A DNA stretch of 64,000 bases from Maribacter hydrothermalis (GCF_001913155.1 NZ_CP018760.1:124001-188000); one strand, 5' to 3'. Counted from the stretch's first letter, positions 16,318 to 24,919 are shown. Notes: generated from the letters alone by a model not told the origin. Numbers and translations: made by a program.

Positions 16318-17211
16318 TCATAAATAATAAGCATCATTTTGTTCTTCCAATTCTTTTGCGCTTGGAGTTTTCATACTCCAATCGACTATGTATTTATCAA
16401 TAAATTTTTCAAGATTTTTTTCTAAAACAAAGCGGTTACATAATTCCAGGAAATTTTCATCGTCATTTTTTTCAAAGAGATACCGCTTGAGGGAATTCAT
16501 ATGAGCTTTTCGACAATAATTTGATAGGAAAGATTCAGTAAATTTTTCTTTTATAGAGTTCAAATAAGAATCCGTAATATTTAAATCCTCCTTATCTAAT
16601 AATTTATATTCTTTAATTTTAATATCTATATTTTCACGGTAATAAATAAAGGTTTCTATATATGAATCTTCGAATTTTAGTAATCCGTATGGGTAGTTCA
16701 TTAAATAATAATCAGAATTTTCAAATATATATTTAATCTCAAAATCCGATTCTATTATGTATTCATACCATCTATACGACCAATCTCTTGAGTTTTGTTT
16801 TAAGTGAGAAACGAATTTTATATCAAAAAATCTCAAAAAGTTTTCTTTTGTAAATTGATTTAAGTAATCTTCTAAAAATGTTAAATGTTTATTTTTAAGT
16901 GTTTCAAAATAATCTTTGTAGAATCTTTCTTTATAGACTTTATCTCCATTTATAACTAACCATTTTAAAAGATTTTCATCTGAAGAATTATAAAGCTCTG
17001 ATTTTAATTTGTCGTCATTGAGTTCATTTATACTTGTTGTATTTATTGCATTTAATCCTTTCTCGTTTTGTTCAATATCAAAGGCAACAATAACATCTCT
17101 TGATATTTTTGAATTACAGTTATTTGAATGGACAAAAACTGTCCCTTTTCGAGACACTATAAATCCAAATTTTCTTATTTCAAAATATGTTAGAACAATG
17201 CCTAATTCCAT
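16318..17211 (-). CDS. Orphan protein with N-terminal cold-shock-like domain
   Basis: A 297-residue protein. Residues 1-60 look like a cold-shock/OB-fold domain: GIVLTYFEIRKFGFI has the RNP1-like FGFI and GTVFVHSN the RNP2-like VFVH, followed by VAFDIEQNEKGLNAINT, which parallels the V-F-----KG--A-NV end of cold-shock proteins. The remaining 235 residues are rich in charged, aromatic and helical stretches (DNLLKWLVINGDKVYKERFY-like) and match nothing I know. It could bind single-stranded nucleic acid. It is very AT-rich and lies in the accessory block, which points to lateral transfer. Confidence 0.6.
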   Translation of the reverse strand: MELGIVLTYFEIRKFGFIVSRKGTVFVHSNNCNSKISRDVIVAFDIEQNEKGLNAINTTSINELNDDKLKSELYNSSDENLLKWLVINGDKVYKERFYKDYFETLKNKHLTFLEDYLNQFTKENFLRFFDIKFVSHLKQNSRDWSYRWYEYIIESDFEIKYIFENSDYYLMNYPYGLLKFEDSYIETFIYYRENIDIKIKEYKLLDKEDLNITDSYLNSIKEKFTESFLSNYCRKAHMNSLKRYLFEKNDDENFLELCNRFVLEKNLEKFIDKYIVDWSMKTPSAKELEEQNDAYYL

Positions 17212-17237
17212 TTTTTTTTATTTTTTACAGCTTGCAG

Positions 17238-17362
17238 GTAACGTTTATGTATAAGAATAGTTGCGGGTTTGTATGCGAGGATTTTCCGAAGGAAAATCAG
17301 ACATTACAAACACGCAACGACCTTTGATTAAGCACTAAGCCGCAATTATTTTTATACGGTGT
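17238..17362. repeat. Cassette-type long imperfect palindrome, interrupted by IS at its edge
   Basis: Outer arms GTATAAGAATAGTTGCGG (left) and CCGCAATTATTTTTATAC (right) pair with two mismatches; inner arms with GGGTTTGTATG and CATTACAAAC also pair, and the tip is a perfect hairpin GATTTTCC-GAA-GGAAAATC (17280-17298). An unpaired bulge of about 25 bases sits on one side. This nested layout with a variable tip is like integron attC sites. The right edge TATACGGTGT would continue as TAGCG at 19088 if the IS1182-type element were removed, placing the palindrome directly 3' of the gene at 19061-19702. Confidence 0.6.
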
Positions 17363-17435
17363 GCCTGTTGCACAAGATATAAAAAATATCGAGCTCTGAT
17401 CCTTGCCGATCGGACATTTGATCGTAACTTGTTGT

Positions 17436-18998
17436 ATGCAGGGAAAAAAGGAGTACCAGGAGAAGCTTTTCGCTAGTTTCCAACTTAGTGAACGTATACC
17501 GAAGAACAATTTTTACAGGCGTTTGGGATCCGCCCTTGATCTTGGTTTCCTCTATAAGTTGACTCGGCCCTATTATGGGGAGAGCGGTCAAAAGAGCATA
17601 GACCCCGTGGTGTTCTTCAAGCTTTGTCTGGTGGGTTATCTGGAGAACCTTATCAGCGACCGTAAACTGATTGCGCATTGTTCGATGCGCTTGGACATTC
17701 TTTATTTCATAGGCTATGACATTGATGAGGAACTTCCATGGCACAGTACCATAAGCCGTACACGCCAACTGTTTCCAGAGTCCGTTTTCGAGGAAGTGTT
17801 CACGAATATTTTACAGTTGTGTATAGAAAAGGGAATGGTAAGTGGTCATACCCAAGCGATAGATTCGGCACCGGTAAAGGCGAACGCGAGTATGGATACC
17901 TTGGAACTGAAAGTGCCCGAGGAAGAACTAAAGGAGCACTTGGTGCGGATACGGGCGATCAGCGCCATGGACAGGGAAGTGCCACACCGTAAGTCCAAGG
18001 ATAATAAAGCGGATAAGGGCGATCGTAGTATTACCGCAAGTGGAAAGGAGCTGAATGCGATAAAGAGCCGTAACAAGAAGTGGGCGAAGGATCAGGATCA
18101 AAGACCCGGTGCAGGTAATAAAGGTGCGAAGTACACCAGTAACAAAACACATTATAGCCCAACGGACCCCGATGCCAGGATAAGTGTGAAACCCGGCAAG
18201 GCCAGAAAGCTGAACTATCTTTCTCAACTTAGTGTTGACACGGCGCATCATGTTATAACCGACATCAGGGCGTGCCATGCAGATGGAAAGGATAACCAGC
18301 AATTACAGGATATCGTACAACGCTTGCAAAGAAGATTATGGCAACAAGGTCTGGTATTTGAAAACTGCGTGGCCGATACGGGGTATAGTAGCGGGGAGAA
18401 CTATGCATTTCTGGAAAACCAAGGGCTAAAAAGTTTCATTCCACCGCATGGCACCTATAAAGGTGGTCCCGATGGGTTTACGTACATCAGGGAACACGAC
18501 AATTATCTATGCCCACAGGGCAAGGTGATCCCTTTCAAAAAAGTGTTCCTTGACAGCCGGACCAAGACCAAAAAGAAGGCGTACCGCGCGTCGAGCAAGA
18601 TCTGCAAGGGCTGCTCGATCATGGAAAGCTGCCTTGGAAAGGTCAACGAGAAACAGTTCTCGGTCACGTATTATCGGGCGGAATACGAACGGAACATCGC
18701 AAGGGTCGAGAGCCCACAGGGCAGGTATATGAAGGGTAAACGACAAAGCACCGTAGAACCCGTTTTCGGTACCCTCACCCAGTTCATGGGCATGCGCAAG
18801 ATAAATACGATAGGTCTGGAACAGGCCAACAAGGTGATGCACCTCTCCGCAATCGCCTATAACCTTAAGAAGTACCTGAAATTTGAACTGAAACGTTCAA
18901 ATAGTGGGCTAGCAAAGCTTGCTTTTAAGGTCTTTATAAAAAGTACTGTCCAAGATATGTTTTCAGTATTCCTAAGGCATCAAAAAGTGACATTCTAA
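17436..18998 (+). CDS. IS1182 family transposase
   Basis: A DDE transposase of about 520 residues. The N-terminal DUF772-like region (SIDPVVFFKLCLVGYLENLISDRKLIAHC), the segment TQAIDSAPVKANAS with the first acidic residue, VADTGYSSGENYAFLE with the second, and the C-terminal STVEPVFGTLTQFMGMRK with the glutamate are all present, together with a CxxC cluster (SKICKGCSIMESC) seen in this family. I chose the ATG at 17436 (MQGKKEYQEKLF); the frame extends 11 codons upstream. Codon use is richer in G+C than that of the neighbours, indicating recent arrival. Confidence 0.92.
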   Translation: MQGKKEYQEKLFASFQLSERIPKNNFYRRLGSALDLGFLYKLTRPYYGESGQKSIDPVVFFKLCLVGYLENLISDRKLIAHCSMRLDILYFIGYDIDEELPWHSTISRTRQLFPESVFEEVFTNILQLCIEKGMVSGHTQAIDSAPVKANASMDTLELKVPEEELKEHLVRIRAISAMDREVPHRKSKDNKADKGDRSITASGKELNAIKSRNKKWAKDQDQRPGAGNKGAKYTSNKTHYSPTDPDARISVKPGKARKLNYLSQLSVDTAHHVITDIRACHADGKDNQQLQDIVQRLQRRLWQQGLVFENCVADTGYSSGENYAFLENQGLKSFIPPHGTYKGGPDGFTYIREHDNYLCPQGKVIPFKKVFLDSRTKTKKKAYRASSKICKGCSIMESCLGKVNEKQFSVTYYRAEYERNIARVESPQGRYMKGKRQSTVEPVFGTLTQFMGMRKINTIGLEQANKVMHLSAIAYNLKKYLKFELKRSNSGLAKLAFKVFIKSTVQDMFSVFLRHQKVTF

Positions 18999-19016
18999 TA
19001 CTGAACCGGTAATAAT

Positions 19017-19040
19017 AAAACCTCTTAAAGAGGCTTTATT
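19017..19040 (+). terminator. Intrinsic terminator of the IS1182-type transposase
   Basis: CCTCTT (19021-19026) pairs with AAGAGG (19028-19033), flanked by A and T runs that lengthen the stem, ending in CTTTATT. It lies 18 bases after the transposase stop and inside the element. Confidence 0.6.
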
Positions 19041-19060
19041 ATGTTGATTTTATTCAGAAT

Positions 19061-19702
19061 TTAAGCTTGTGCAACGGTTACCGGTGTTAGCGTTTGTTGT
19101 TTTCTTTTTCTCAATAATCCAATCATTTGTCCAATTCCAATTCCAACGTATGTTCTGTCTTTATTTATTTGTAACATTGGCGAAATTGTTAATCCGTAAA
19201 ACCTTGTAAATGGAAATTCAATTTTAGGGTTAATTATTAAACTTAATGTATTATGCGTTTTATAATTCCAAGTATAATTTTCTGTCAAAAAAACATCATC
19301 AATCATCTGCCAATTTTCAGGTTCTCTTATTATAGTGTAACCTAATCCAGCTGATATATTTGTCCTAATGGTCCCACTTTCGTTTAGTTTGTAAATTTTT
19401 CCAAAACCAATTTGATAATTTTCAATTTGGTCATAAGGATTTGCAAGTCCAAAAGAGAATATTCCAGTTAAACCTGATGTATAATTGTCAGGTTGTGATT
19501 TGGGTTTCCGTATATTCCCAGTGTATCCCACTTTAATTGAAAATTTTTCCTTAAAAACATAATTCAAGTTAATATCAAACCCAATGTAATTCCCTAAATT
19601 CAACTCACCAGTTGAATAAATAGCATTATTTTCCGCGAATTGAGCATTGGCAAAATGGATGCTAATAAAACTCATTAATATTGTTATTATCTGTCGTTTC
19701 AT
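19061..19702 (-). CDS. Outer membrane beta-barrel-like protein, C-terminus altered by IS
   Basis: A signal peptide (MKRQIITILMSFISIHFANAQ) is followed by alternating amphipathic strands (NLGNYIGFDINLNYVFKEKFSIKVGYTG, SAGLGYTIIREP, FYGLTISPMLQINKDRTYVGIGIG), as expected of an outer membrane barrel of unknown role. The last residues VTVAQA and the stop codon come from the end of the IS1182-type element. Without the element the frame would read TPYKNNCGLVLNQRSLRVCN before a stop at 17297, i.e. into the long palindrome. The barrel strands themselves appear complete, so the protein may still work. Confidence 0.65.
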   Translation of the reverse strand: MKRQIITILMSFISIHFANAQFAENNAIYSTGELNLGNYIGFDINLNYVFKEKFSIKVGYTGNIRKPKSQPDNYTSGLTGIFSFGLANPYDQIENYQIGFGKIYKLNESGTIRTNISAGLGYTIIREPENWQMIDDVFLTENYTWNYKTHNTLSLIINPKIEFPFTRFYGLTISPMLQINKDRTYVGIGIGQMIGLLRKRKQQTLTPVTVAQA

Positions 19703-19787
19703 AAATTAACCACAACAATTGTATAAGGTAACAATTTACTATATTCCAATTTTATAATTAGTTTCTTACTATAAAAATTTTTAACCA

Positions 19788-22700
19788 CTACTCCACCTCT
19801 TTCATCAACACTTCAATAGACTTTTCTAATTGCTCATCAGTACCTTTTGCAATACGTTCTGGCTGGTTTTTAATGATGATTTCTGGGTTGGTTTCGTTGT
19901 TTTCCATCCACTCGCCTGCTTTGTTTTTAGCGCTTATAGGTACAACTCCCCAGCCACCACCATTAGGTAATTGTTCCCATCCAGCCCAACTACAAGTACC
20001 CGGCACAGGCATACCAACGGTTGTCCCAATTTTTAAATCTACATAGCCACTTGCGAAACAAGAGCCATCGCTGTACATAGATTCGTTGAACATGGCTAAA
20101 GTTGGTTTCGTCCAACGTGAGGTTGGTTCGCCACCTACTACCCTAGCCTCTGTTTCATACGAGAGAAATGGGACACCGGTAAAGAACATAGCCAAATCGG
20201 CAACCAAATCACCACCCCCATTAAAACGGGTATCTACAATGACTCCTTTTTTATCATTAAATTTCCCCAACATTTCTTCATAAATAGTTCGGTACGGTCC
20301 GTCGCTCATTCCTGGTATATGCACATAGCCTAAAGTGCCATTACTTTTTGCCAATACTTCTTTTTCGTTATTTTTCACCCAACGATCATATAACAAACTC
20401 CCCTCCTCGCCAAGGGAAATAGGTTTTACGGTGATTTGTTTTCTTTTTCCTTTTTCGTCCAATACATCTAGCAAGGTAAAATCGCCTTCTATCCGGTTTA
20501 AATAAAATGCAGCATCGGTAGTATTCCCAATAGTTACTCCGTTTATTTTCTCGATTATAGCATCCGCTGTTATGTCGAATCCTGATTTATCTAACGGTCC
20601 GCCTTTTATTATTTCTGTAATTTTTAGTCCATTTCCTTTGTGCGTATAGTCGTAAAACACCCCTAAAGAGGCTGTTTTATCTCCATTTTCTATATTGTCT
20701 GAAAACCGACCTGCAGCATGACTCACATTTAATTCGCCTACCATTTCAGATATCATTTCAGCAAATTCATAGTCATTGCCAATATGTGGCAGGTACTTTT
20801 CATATTCTGTACGCATGGCATTCCAATCTATTCCATGAAATGTAGAGGTATAAAATATGCCGTTGGTACGTAACCAAATATGGTCGAACATATATTTACG
20901 CTCTGCATCGGCATCTAAGACCATTTCTGAATTCAACTTAACGGGTTCTGTTTTGGCAGCTTTCAAATCTACCTTAGCAATTTTCCCATCCGCCAATAGA
21001 AACAAATTTTCCTTTTTGGCATCCCACTGCATGCTAGCAGACTTGGCATCTAAGGCAATCAGCATTTTTGTGCTCTTGGTACGTATCTCTGTCTCCCAAA
21101 GATTCAGGCCTTTTTCAAACTTGGTTAAGTAATACAATTTTTCTCCATCCTTAGATAGTACGGCATCTGCCAAAATAGAAGAGTGTATGGTTAAGCGCGC
21201 TTTTCTTCGTTCCACATCTTCCAAATCGAACTTTAAAGTGGCTACTTTTGCTTCCTCTTTTTTATCGTCCTTCTTCTTTTTATCGTCAGATTTGGCTTCC
21301 TCTTTTTTCTCTTTTGCCGCCTCTTCTATCATCTTCAATAAATCGTATTCTTCCTTTGAGTTATTGAATTTATCCCAAGATTCTTGATTCAAGAACATGG
21401 AATAGACATCCAACTCCGACTCACCACTGGTGGCGTAGCTTTTTAATCCATCCCTATTTGTAAAATATAAGATTTGATTGCCTTCATTTATCCACTTTGG
21501 CGTAAAATCATAGTAACCACTTTGGGTTAAGTTTTTACGCTGCTTACCATCTTTAGAAATCAATAGTACTTCTACATTGCTTAACGATACCTTATTATCT
21601 ACCAAAAGCCACTTACTATCTGGACTCCATTGAAAATACTGATCACCATCTTGCATGTGTATAACACTGTCGGGAGTCAATAAGGTTGTAATTTCATTCG
21701 TTTTAAGATTCTTGACCTTTACTGTTCTTCGACCCTCTACATAGGCGATATACGTACTATCTGGCGAGAATTCTGGTAGATAAATATCTTCTTTTGAAGT
21801 AACCAAAGTATCTTCTTTAAACACAGTTGCAGCGAAGAAATAAGGTTCTTCTGAGCGTACTTTGGCGGACTTAAATATGCTCCATTTTCCATTACGCTCA
21901 CTGGCATAGGCAACTGCTTTACCGTCTGGCATAAATTTTACAAAACGCTCTTGCTCTGGGGTATTCGTAATACGTTTGGTCAAAGAACCATCAACCGATG
22001 TAACAAAGACTTCACCCCTGCTAATAAATGCAATTTCCTTTCCATTAGGTGCAATATCCATTTCTTGAACACCGCCATTTACAGATACATATTTTATAGG
22101 ATTGCTATCTTCTTGTGTTCTGATAAGAATTTCTACTTTTTTAGCTTCTTCTCCAGGAATTAGGGTATAAATTTCGCCATCATACCCAAAAGCAAGTTTG
22201 TTGTTACCCATACTTAAAGAACGTACGGGATGCATTTTAAAATTGGTCAGCGACTTTGTTTCTGACTCATTTGTTAAAGGCATTGAAAACACATTAAATG
22301 TTCCTTCCCGCTCGCTTAGATAATAGATGGAATTTCCATCTTCTGAGAATACTGGATTACGGTCTTCCCCATTAAAATTGGTCAACATCGTATGTTTACC
22401 CGTTGCTGGTTCATACGACCAAATATCTCTTGTAATGGCTGATACATGGTGCTTTCTAAAAGCATCTTCATATCCTTTTTTATCATGATACACCATTTTT
22501 GTACCGTCGGCATTTACGTGTACATCTTCTGCAGGAACGGTCAATACTTGGTCTACACGCCCGCCAATAACGGGAACACTATATAACTCCGGCTGGTCAT
22601 CGGTTGGGTATTGGCGATGCTGGGCAATATCTAACCGATCTGCACCAAAAAGTATAGATTTATTATCGGCAGAAAAGCTAAATGGGGTTTCATCATTACT

Positions 22701-23018
22701 ATGGTAAGTCAATCGTGTTGCTGGTCCGCCTTGTGCATCCATCACATAGACATCAAAATTGCCATATCTATTAGAGGTAAATGCTAATTTTTTACCGTCT
22801 TTACTCCATACTGCAGCGTAATCATGCGCAGCATGAAACGTTAGTTGCTTTGCCACACCTCCATCTGCCAATACTGAAAATAGGTTTCCTTTATAGGTAA
22901 ATGCAATGGTTTGCCCGTCTGGAGAAATTGCAGGATACCGAGCCCATTTCGGATTTGTTTGTGCAGTGGTAACAAAAGTTAGGCATACCGCTATTACGGT
23001 TAAAAATGTAAATTTCAT
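19788..23018 (-). CDS. Tricorn-like S41 family protease with propeller domain
   Basis: A 1076-residue exported protein (signal peptide ending TTAQT). Residues about 25-330 contain WD40-like PD40 repeats (AISPDGQTIAFTYKGNLF, SKDGKKLAFTSNRYGNFDVY), a second propeller region follows to about 640 with a lysine-rich acidic linker (KEEAKSDDKKKKDDKKEEAK), then a tricorn C1-like helical region, a PDZ domain (GDKTASLGVFYDYTHKGNGLKITEIIKGGPLDKSG) and the S41 core (VDTRFNGGGDLV, MYSDGSCFASGY with the likely nucleophile serine). Such proteases trim peptides in the periplasm. The last 38 codons are duplicated at 15717-15832. Confidence 0.92.
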   Translation of the reverse strand: MKFTFLTVIAVCLTFVTTAQTNPKWARYPAISPDGQTIAFTYKGNLFSVLADGGVAKQLTFHAAHDYAAVWSKDGKKLAFTSNRYGNFDVYVMDAQGGPATRLTYHSNDETPFSFSADNKSILFGADRLDIAQHRQYPTDDQPELYSVPVIGGRVDQVLTVPAEDVHVNADGTKMVYHDKKGYEDAFRKHHVSAITRDIWSYEPATGKHTMLTNFNGEDRNPVFSEDGNSIYYLSEREGTFNVFSMPLTNESETKSLTNFKMHPVRSLSMGNNKLAFGYDGEIYTLIPGEEAKKVEILIRTQEDSNPIKYVSVNGGVQEMDIAPNGKEIAFISRGEVFVTSVDGSLTKRITNTPEQERFVKFMPDGKAVAYASERNGKWSIFKSAKVRSEEPYFFAATVFKEDTLVTSKEDIYLPEFSPDSTYIAYVEGRRTVKVKNLKTNEITTLLTPDSVIHMQDGDQYFQWSPDSKWLLVDNKVSLSNVEVLLISKDGKQRKNLTQSGYYDFTPKWINEGNQILYFTNRDGLKSYATSGESELDVYSMFLNQESWDKFNNSKEEYDLLKMIEEAAKEKKEEAKSDDKKKKDDKKEEAKVATLKFDLEDVERRKARLTIHSSILADAVLSKDGEKLYYLTKFEKGLNLWETEIRTKSTKMLIALDAKSASMQWDAKKENLFLLADGKIAKVDLKAAKTEPVKLNSEMVLDADAERKYMFDHIWLRTNGIFYTSTFHGIDWNAMRTEYEKYLPHIGNDYEFAEMISEMVGELNVSHAAGRFSDNIENGDKTASLGVFYDYTHKGNGLKITEIIKGGPLDKSGFDITADAIIEKINGVTIGNTTDAAFYLNRIEGDFTLLDVLDEKGKRKQITVKPISLGEEGSLLYDRWVKNNEKEVLAKSNGTLGYVHIPGMSDGPYRTIYEEMLGKFNDKKGVIVDTRFNGGGDLVADLAMFFTGVPFLSYETEARVVGGEPTSRWTKPTLAMFNESMYSDGSCFASGYVDLKIGTTVGMPVPGTCSWAGWEQLPNGGGWGVVPISAKNKAGEWMENNETNPEIIIKNQPERIAKGTDEQLEKSIEVLMKEVE

Positions 23019-23039
23019 AAGTTGTTAGTTAGTCAATAC

Positions 23040-23067
23040 GAAAGATAAGAATTTGGTTTATTTACAA
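23040..23067 (-). promoter_or_regulatory. Probable promoter of the S41 protease gene
   Basis: On the minus strand TATCTTTC (complement of 23040-23047) is one mismatch from the Bacteroidota -7 box TAnnTTTG. A TTG (complement of 23065-23067) stands 17 bases further upstream, close to the usual -33 spacing. The start codon follows about 20 bases downstream. Confidence 0.4.
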
Positions 23068-23169
23068 CTATTAATAATGTATTAATGGTTGTCATTTTAA
23101 TGTATTAGGAAGAACTCGCTAAAACTGTTTAAATTTACAACGGTACTTAAACGCTAAAGATTTTTTAGT

Positions 23170-23805
23170 TTGAAGAAAGAACAAAATTATTGGACTGAAC
23201 GTTACAAAGAACAGCAAACAGGTTGGGATATTGGCTACCCTTCCACTCCCATTAAAGAATATGTAGACCAATTGCCTGATAAATCGATTCAGATTTTAAT
23301 ACCTGGAGCCGGTAATGCCTATGAAGCGGAATACCTGTGGAAAGCAGGATTTATAAATATTCATATTCTAGATATTTCTGAAATTCCACTGAAGCAATTC
23401 AAAAAAAGAAATCCAGATTTTCCCGATTCAAATATTCACCAGGCGGACTTCTTTGAGTTCAAAGGCCAATATGACCTTATTATAGAACAGACCTTTTTCT
23501 GCTCTTTTGTACCTACAGACGCCAATAGAAACAAGTATGCCAAACACATGGCTGAACTTCTAAAACCAAACGGAAAATTAGTAGGCCTTTGGTTTGATAT
23601 TCCTTTAACCGAAGACATGGAAAAACGTCCTTTTGGAGGCAATAAAGAATTGTATTCCAGATATTTATCTCCGTATTTCAAAACGATCACTTTCAATTGT
23701 TGTTATAACTCCATTCCACCTAGAAAAGGGAATGAGTTGTTTGGGATTTTTAGTAAACTACCTCGGGGCAAGCCCACGAGGCATTCGCCCGAAACGAACT
23801 TTTAA
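23170..23805 (+). CDS. TPMT-like SAM-dependent methyltransferase
   Basis: A cytoplasmic class I methyltransferase of the thiopurine S-methyltransferase-like group: YWTERYKEQQTGWDIGYPS at the start, the SAM-binding motif ILIPGAGNAYEAEYLW, NIHILDISEIPLKQF, and EQTFFCSF. I use the TTG at 23170 because homologous proteins begin with this KKEQNYW sequence and no ATG precedes it. The usual family end (GNELFGIFSKL) is followed here by PRGKPTRHSPETNF, which is encoded by an interspersed hairpin repeat that supplies the stop codon. The natural substrate is unknown. Confidence 0.86.
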   Translation: MKKEQNYWTERYKEQQTGWDIGYPSTPIKEYVDQLPDKSIQILIPGAGNAYEAEYLWKAGFINIHILDISEIPLKQFKKRNPDFPDSNIHQADFFEFKGQYDLIIEQTFFCSFVPTDANRNKYAKHMAELLKPNGKLVGLWFDIPLTEDMEKRPFGGNKELYSRYLSPYFKTITFNCCYNSIPPRKGNELFGIFSKLPRGKPTRHSPETNF

Positions 23806-23830
23806 TTTCGAGGCAAGCCTCGGGGTATTA
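23761..23830 (+). repeat. Interspersed hairpin repeat, copy C
   Basis: Two strong hairpins: 23761-23781 pairs CCTCG with CGAGG and GGGC with GCCC around an AA loop, with one bulged A; and CGAGGC-AA-GCCTCG at 23809-23822, followed by GGGGTATTATACC. The first hairpin corresponds to 34336-34356 and the second to 34385-34398 and 592-603, with changed but complementary bases. The copy overlaps the end of the methyltransferase gene and encodes its last 14 residues and stop. Confidence 0.65.
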
Positions 23831-23869
23831 TACCCTTTGGCGGTGCCAATAAAAAATAACTTGATCATC

Positions 23870-24910
23870 ATGAAATATTATATACAAAAAAATAATTTTC
23901 CATTATTGTTAGCGATGCTATTAGTACTAGCCTGCCAAGCTCAAAAAAAAGGCAACTTCAGTATTGAGGCTCTTGGAAAAACCTATGCGTTAGATAATGA
24001 GAAATTAATTAACGGACTCTTTTATCATTTAGAAAAAGACCAAGTTACGGGGGGCAATACCAGCATTAGAAATGTTGATGAGAATCATTTAGAATGGAAA
24101 GGCAATCCCAAAGAAAACGGTTTTGGATATTTTCAACGAAACAGAGACTTAGGTCAAGTTTTTCAAGTTCCGGCAGAAAACGATGTTGTTATTGATGCAT
24201 TGGTATTACGTACGTCAAGAGGCAATAATGCTTTAATGAAAGGCGCTGTTGGTTCAAGACTTAGAGTGGTATTTTTTGAGGTTGATATCCCGGCCAATAA
24301 ACTATTAAAGATCAATGAAAACGGTACAACCAAAGGTGAACGCGCTACACATGGTTTTGACCATCAGTTTAACCGTGCCGATGATTTTATCGAAGGTGTT
24401 GAATATACTTTTCTAAAACAGTTTATTGGAGGTATTTTTCCTGAAATACCTTTTACCGACCAATATGTTTATGACCGAGGGCGAGGAGAATCTTTTGGAG
24501 AACAGCCAGGGCACCTTGTTTTTTTTAAGTGCGATTTTGACGAAAAAGATGAAATAACCTTAAAAGCCGGCAGAAAATATGCTTTTATAATTGGTTTTGA
24601 ATCACCAGGAATCGATAGAGGTTTAGCATTAGCTATTAATACTGAGGTACATACCAAAGAAGCAGCGCAATTTGTAAAAGACGAACTAGGTGCTGTTCGA
24701 TGGGGAATTCGCCGAGAGGGTAACGGTGCCTTACCTCCAAAAATGGTCTCGATGAATGAACCACCAAAAAAAGGAATTCTATTAAATCAATTATTAAAGG
24801 AGTCAATGTTTCCCAAGAACCATTTCAGCACCTTAAAGCCTACAACCGATGGCTATCCCGATGTTGATACCTACAGAACTTTACAATTTTATCTTGAGGT
24901 CCGAAAATAA
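23870..24910 (+). CDS. Exported lipoprotein of unknown function
   Basis: The ATG at 23870 gives MKYYIQKNNFPLLLAMLLVLACQ, a lipoprotein signal with C at position 22; the open frame further upstream overlaps the methyltransferase and a repeat and is unlikely to be used. The 346-residue product has a beta-rich middle (VFQVPAENDVVIDALVLRTSRGNNALM, RLRVVFFEVDIP) resembling a carbohydrate- or ligand-binding jelly roll, but I do not recognise the family. It ends nine bases before the convergent GH43 gene. A surface or periplasmic location is expected. Confidence 0.7.
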   Translation: MKYYIQKNNFPLLLAMLLVLACQAQKKGNFSIEALGKTYALDNEKLINGLFYHLEKDQVTGGNTSIRNVDENHLEWKGNPKENGFGYFQRNRDLGQVFQVPAENDVVIDALVLRTSRGNNALMKGAVGSRLRVVFFEVDIPANKLLKINENGTTKGERATHGFDHQFNRADDFIEGVEYTFLKQFIGGIFPEIPFTDQYVYDRGRGESFGEQPGHLVFFKCDFDEKDEITLKAGRKYAFIIGFESPGIDRGLALAINTEVHTKEAAQFVKDELGAVRWGIRREGNGALPPKMVSMNEPPKKGILLNQLLKESMFPKNHFSTLKPTTDGYPDVDTYRTLQFYLEVRK

Positions 24911-24919
24911 CAACTAATT

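Larger units (their letters stand above)
17363..19081 (+). mobile_element. IS1182-type insertion sequence with probable 6-bp target duplication
   Basis: The element is about 1.72 kb. Inverted repeats GTTGCACAAG (17367-17376) and CTTGTGCAAC (19066-19075) bracket the transposase gene and its terminator. CGGTGT occurs immediately outside on both sides (17357-17362 and 19082-19087), consistent with a target duplication; excising one copy joins the palindrome edge TATACGGTGT to TAGCG. The outer few bases of the two ends are not identical, so the borders are good to a few bases. Its GC content is visibly higher than that of the surroundings. Confidence 0.75.

Noticed and set aside
17297..17509. 70-residue minus-strand frame across the left end of the IS1182-type element
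   Set aside because: It joins transposase antisense sequence with palindrome sequence. Only its last residues are of interest, as the likely former C-terminus of the barrel gene.
18507..18842. Long antisense frames within the IS1182-type transposase (also 17928-18302 and 17352-17768)
   Set aside because: They are shadows caused by the higher GC content of the transposase gene; none has a known domain or a plausible start.
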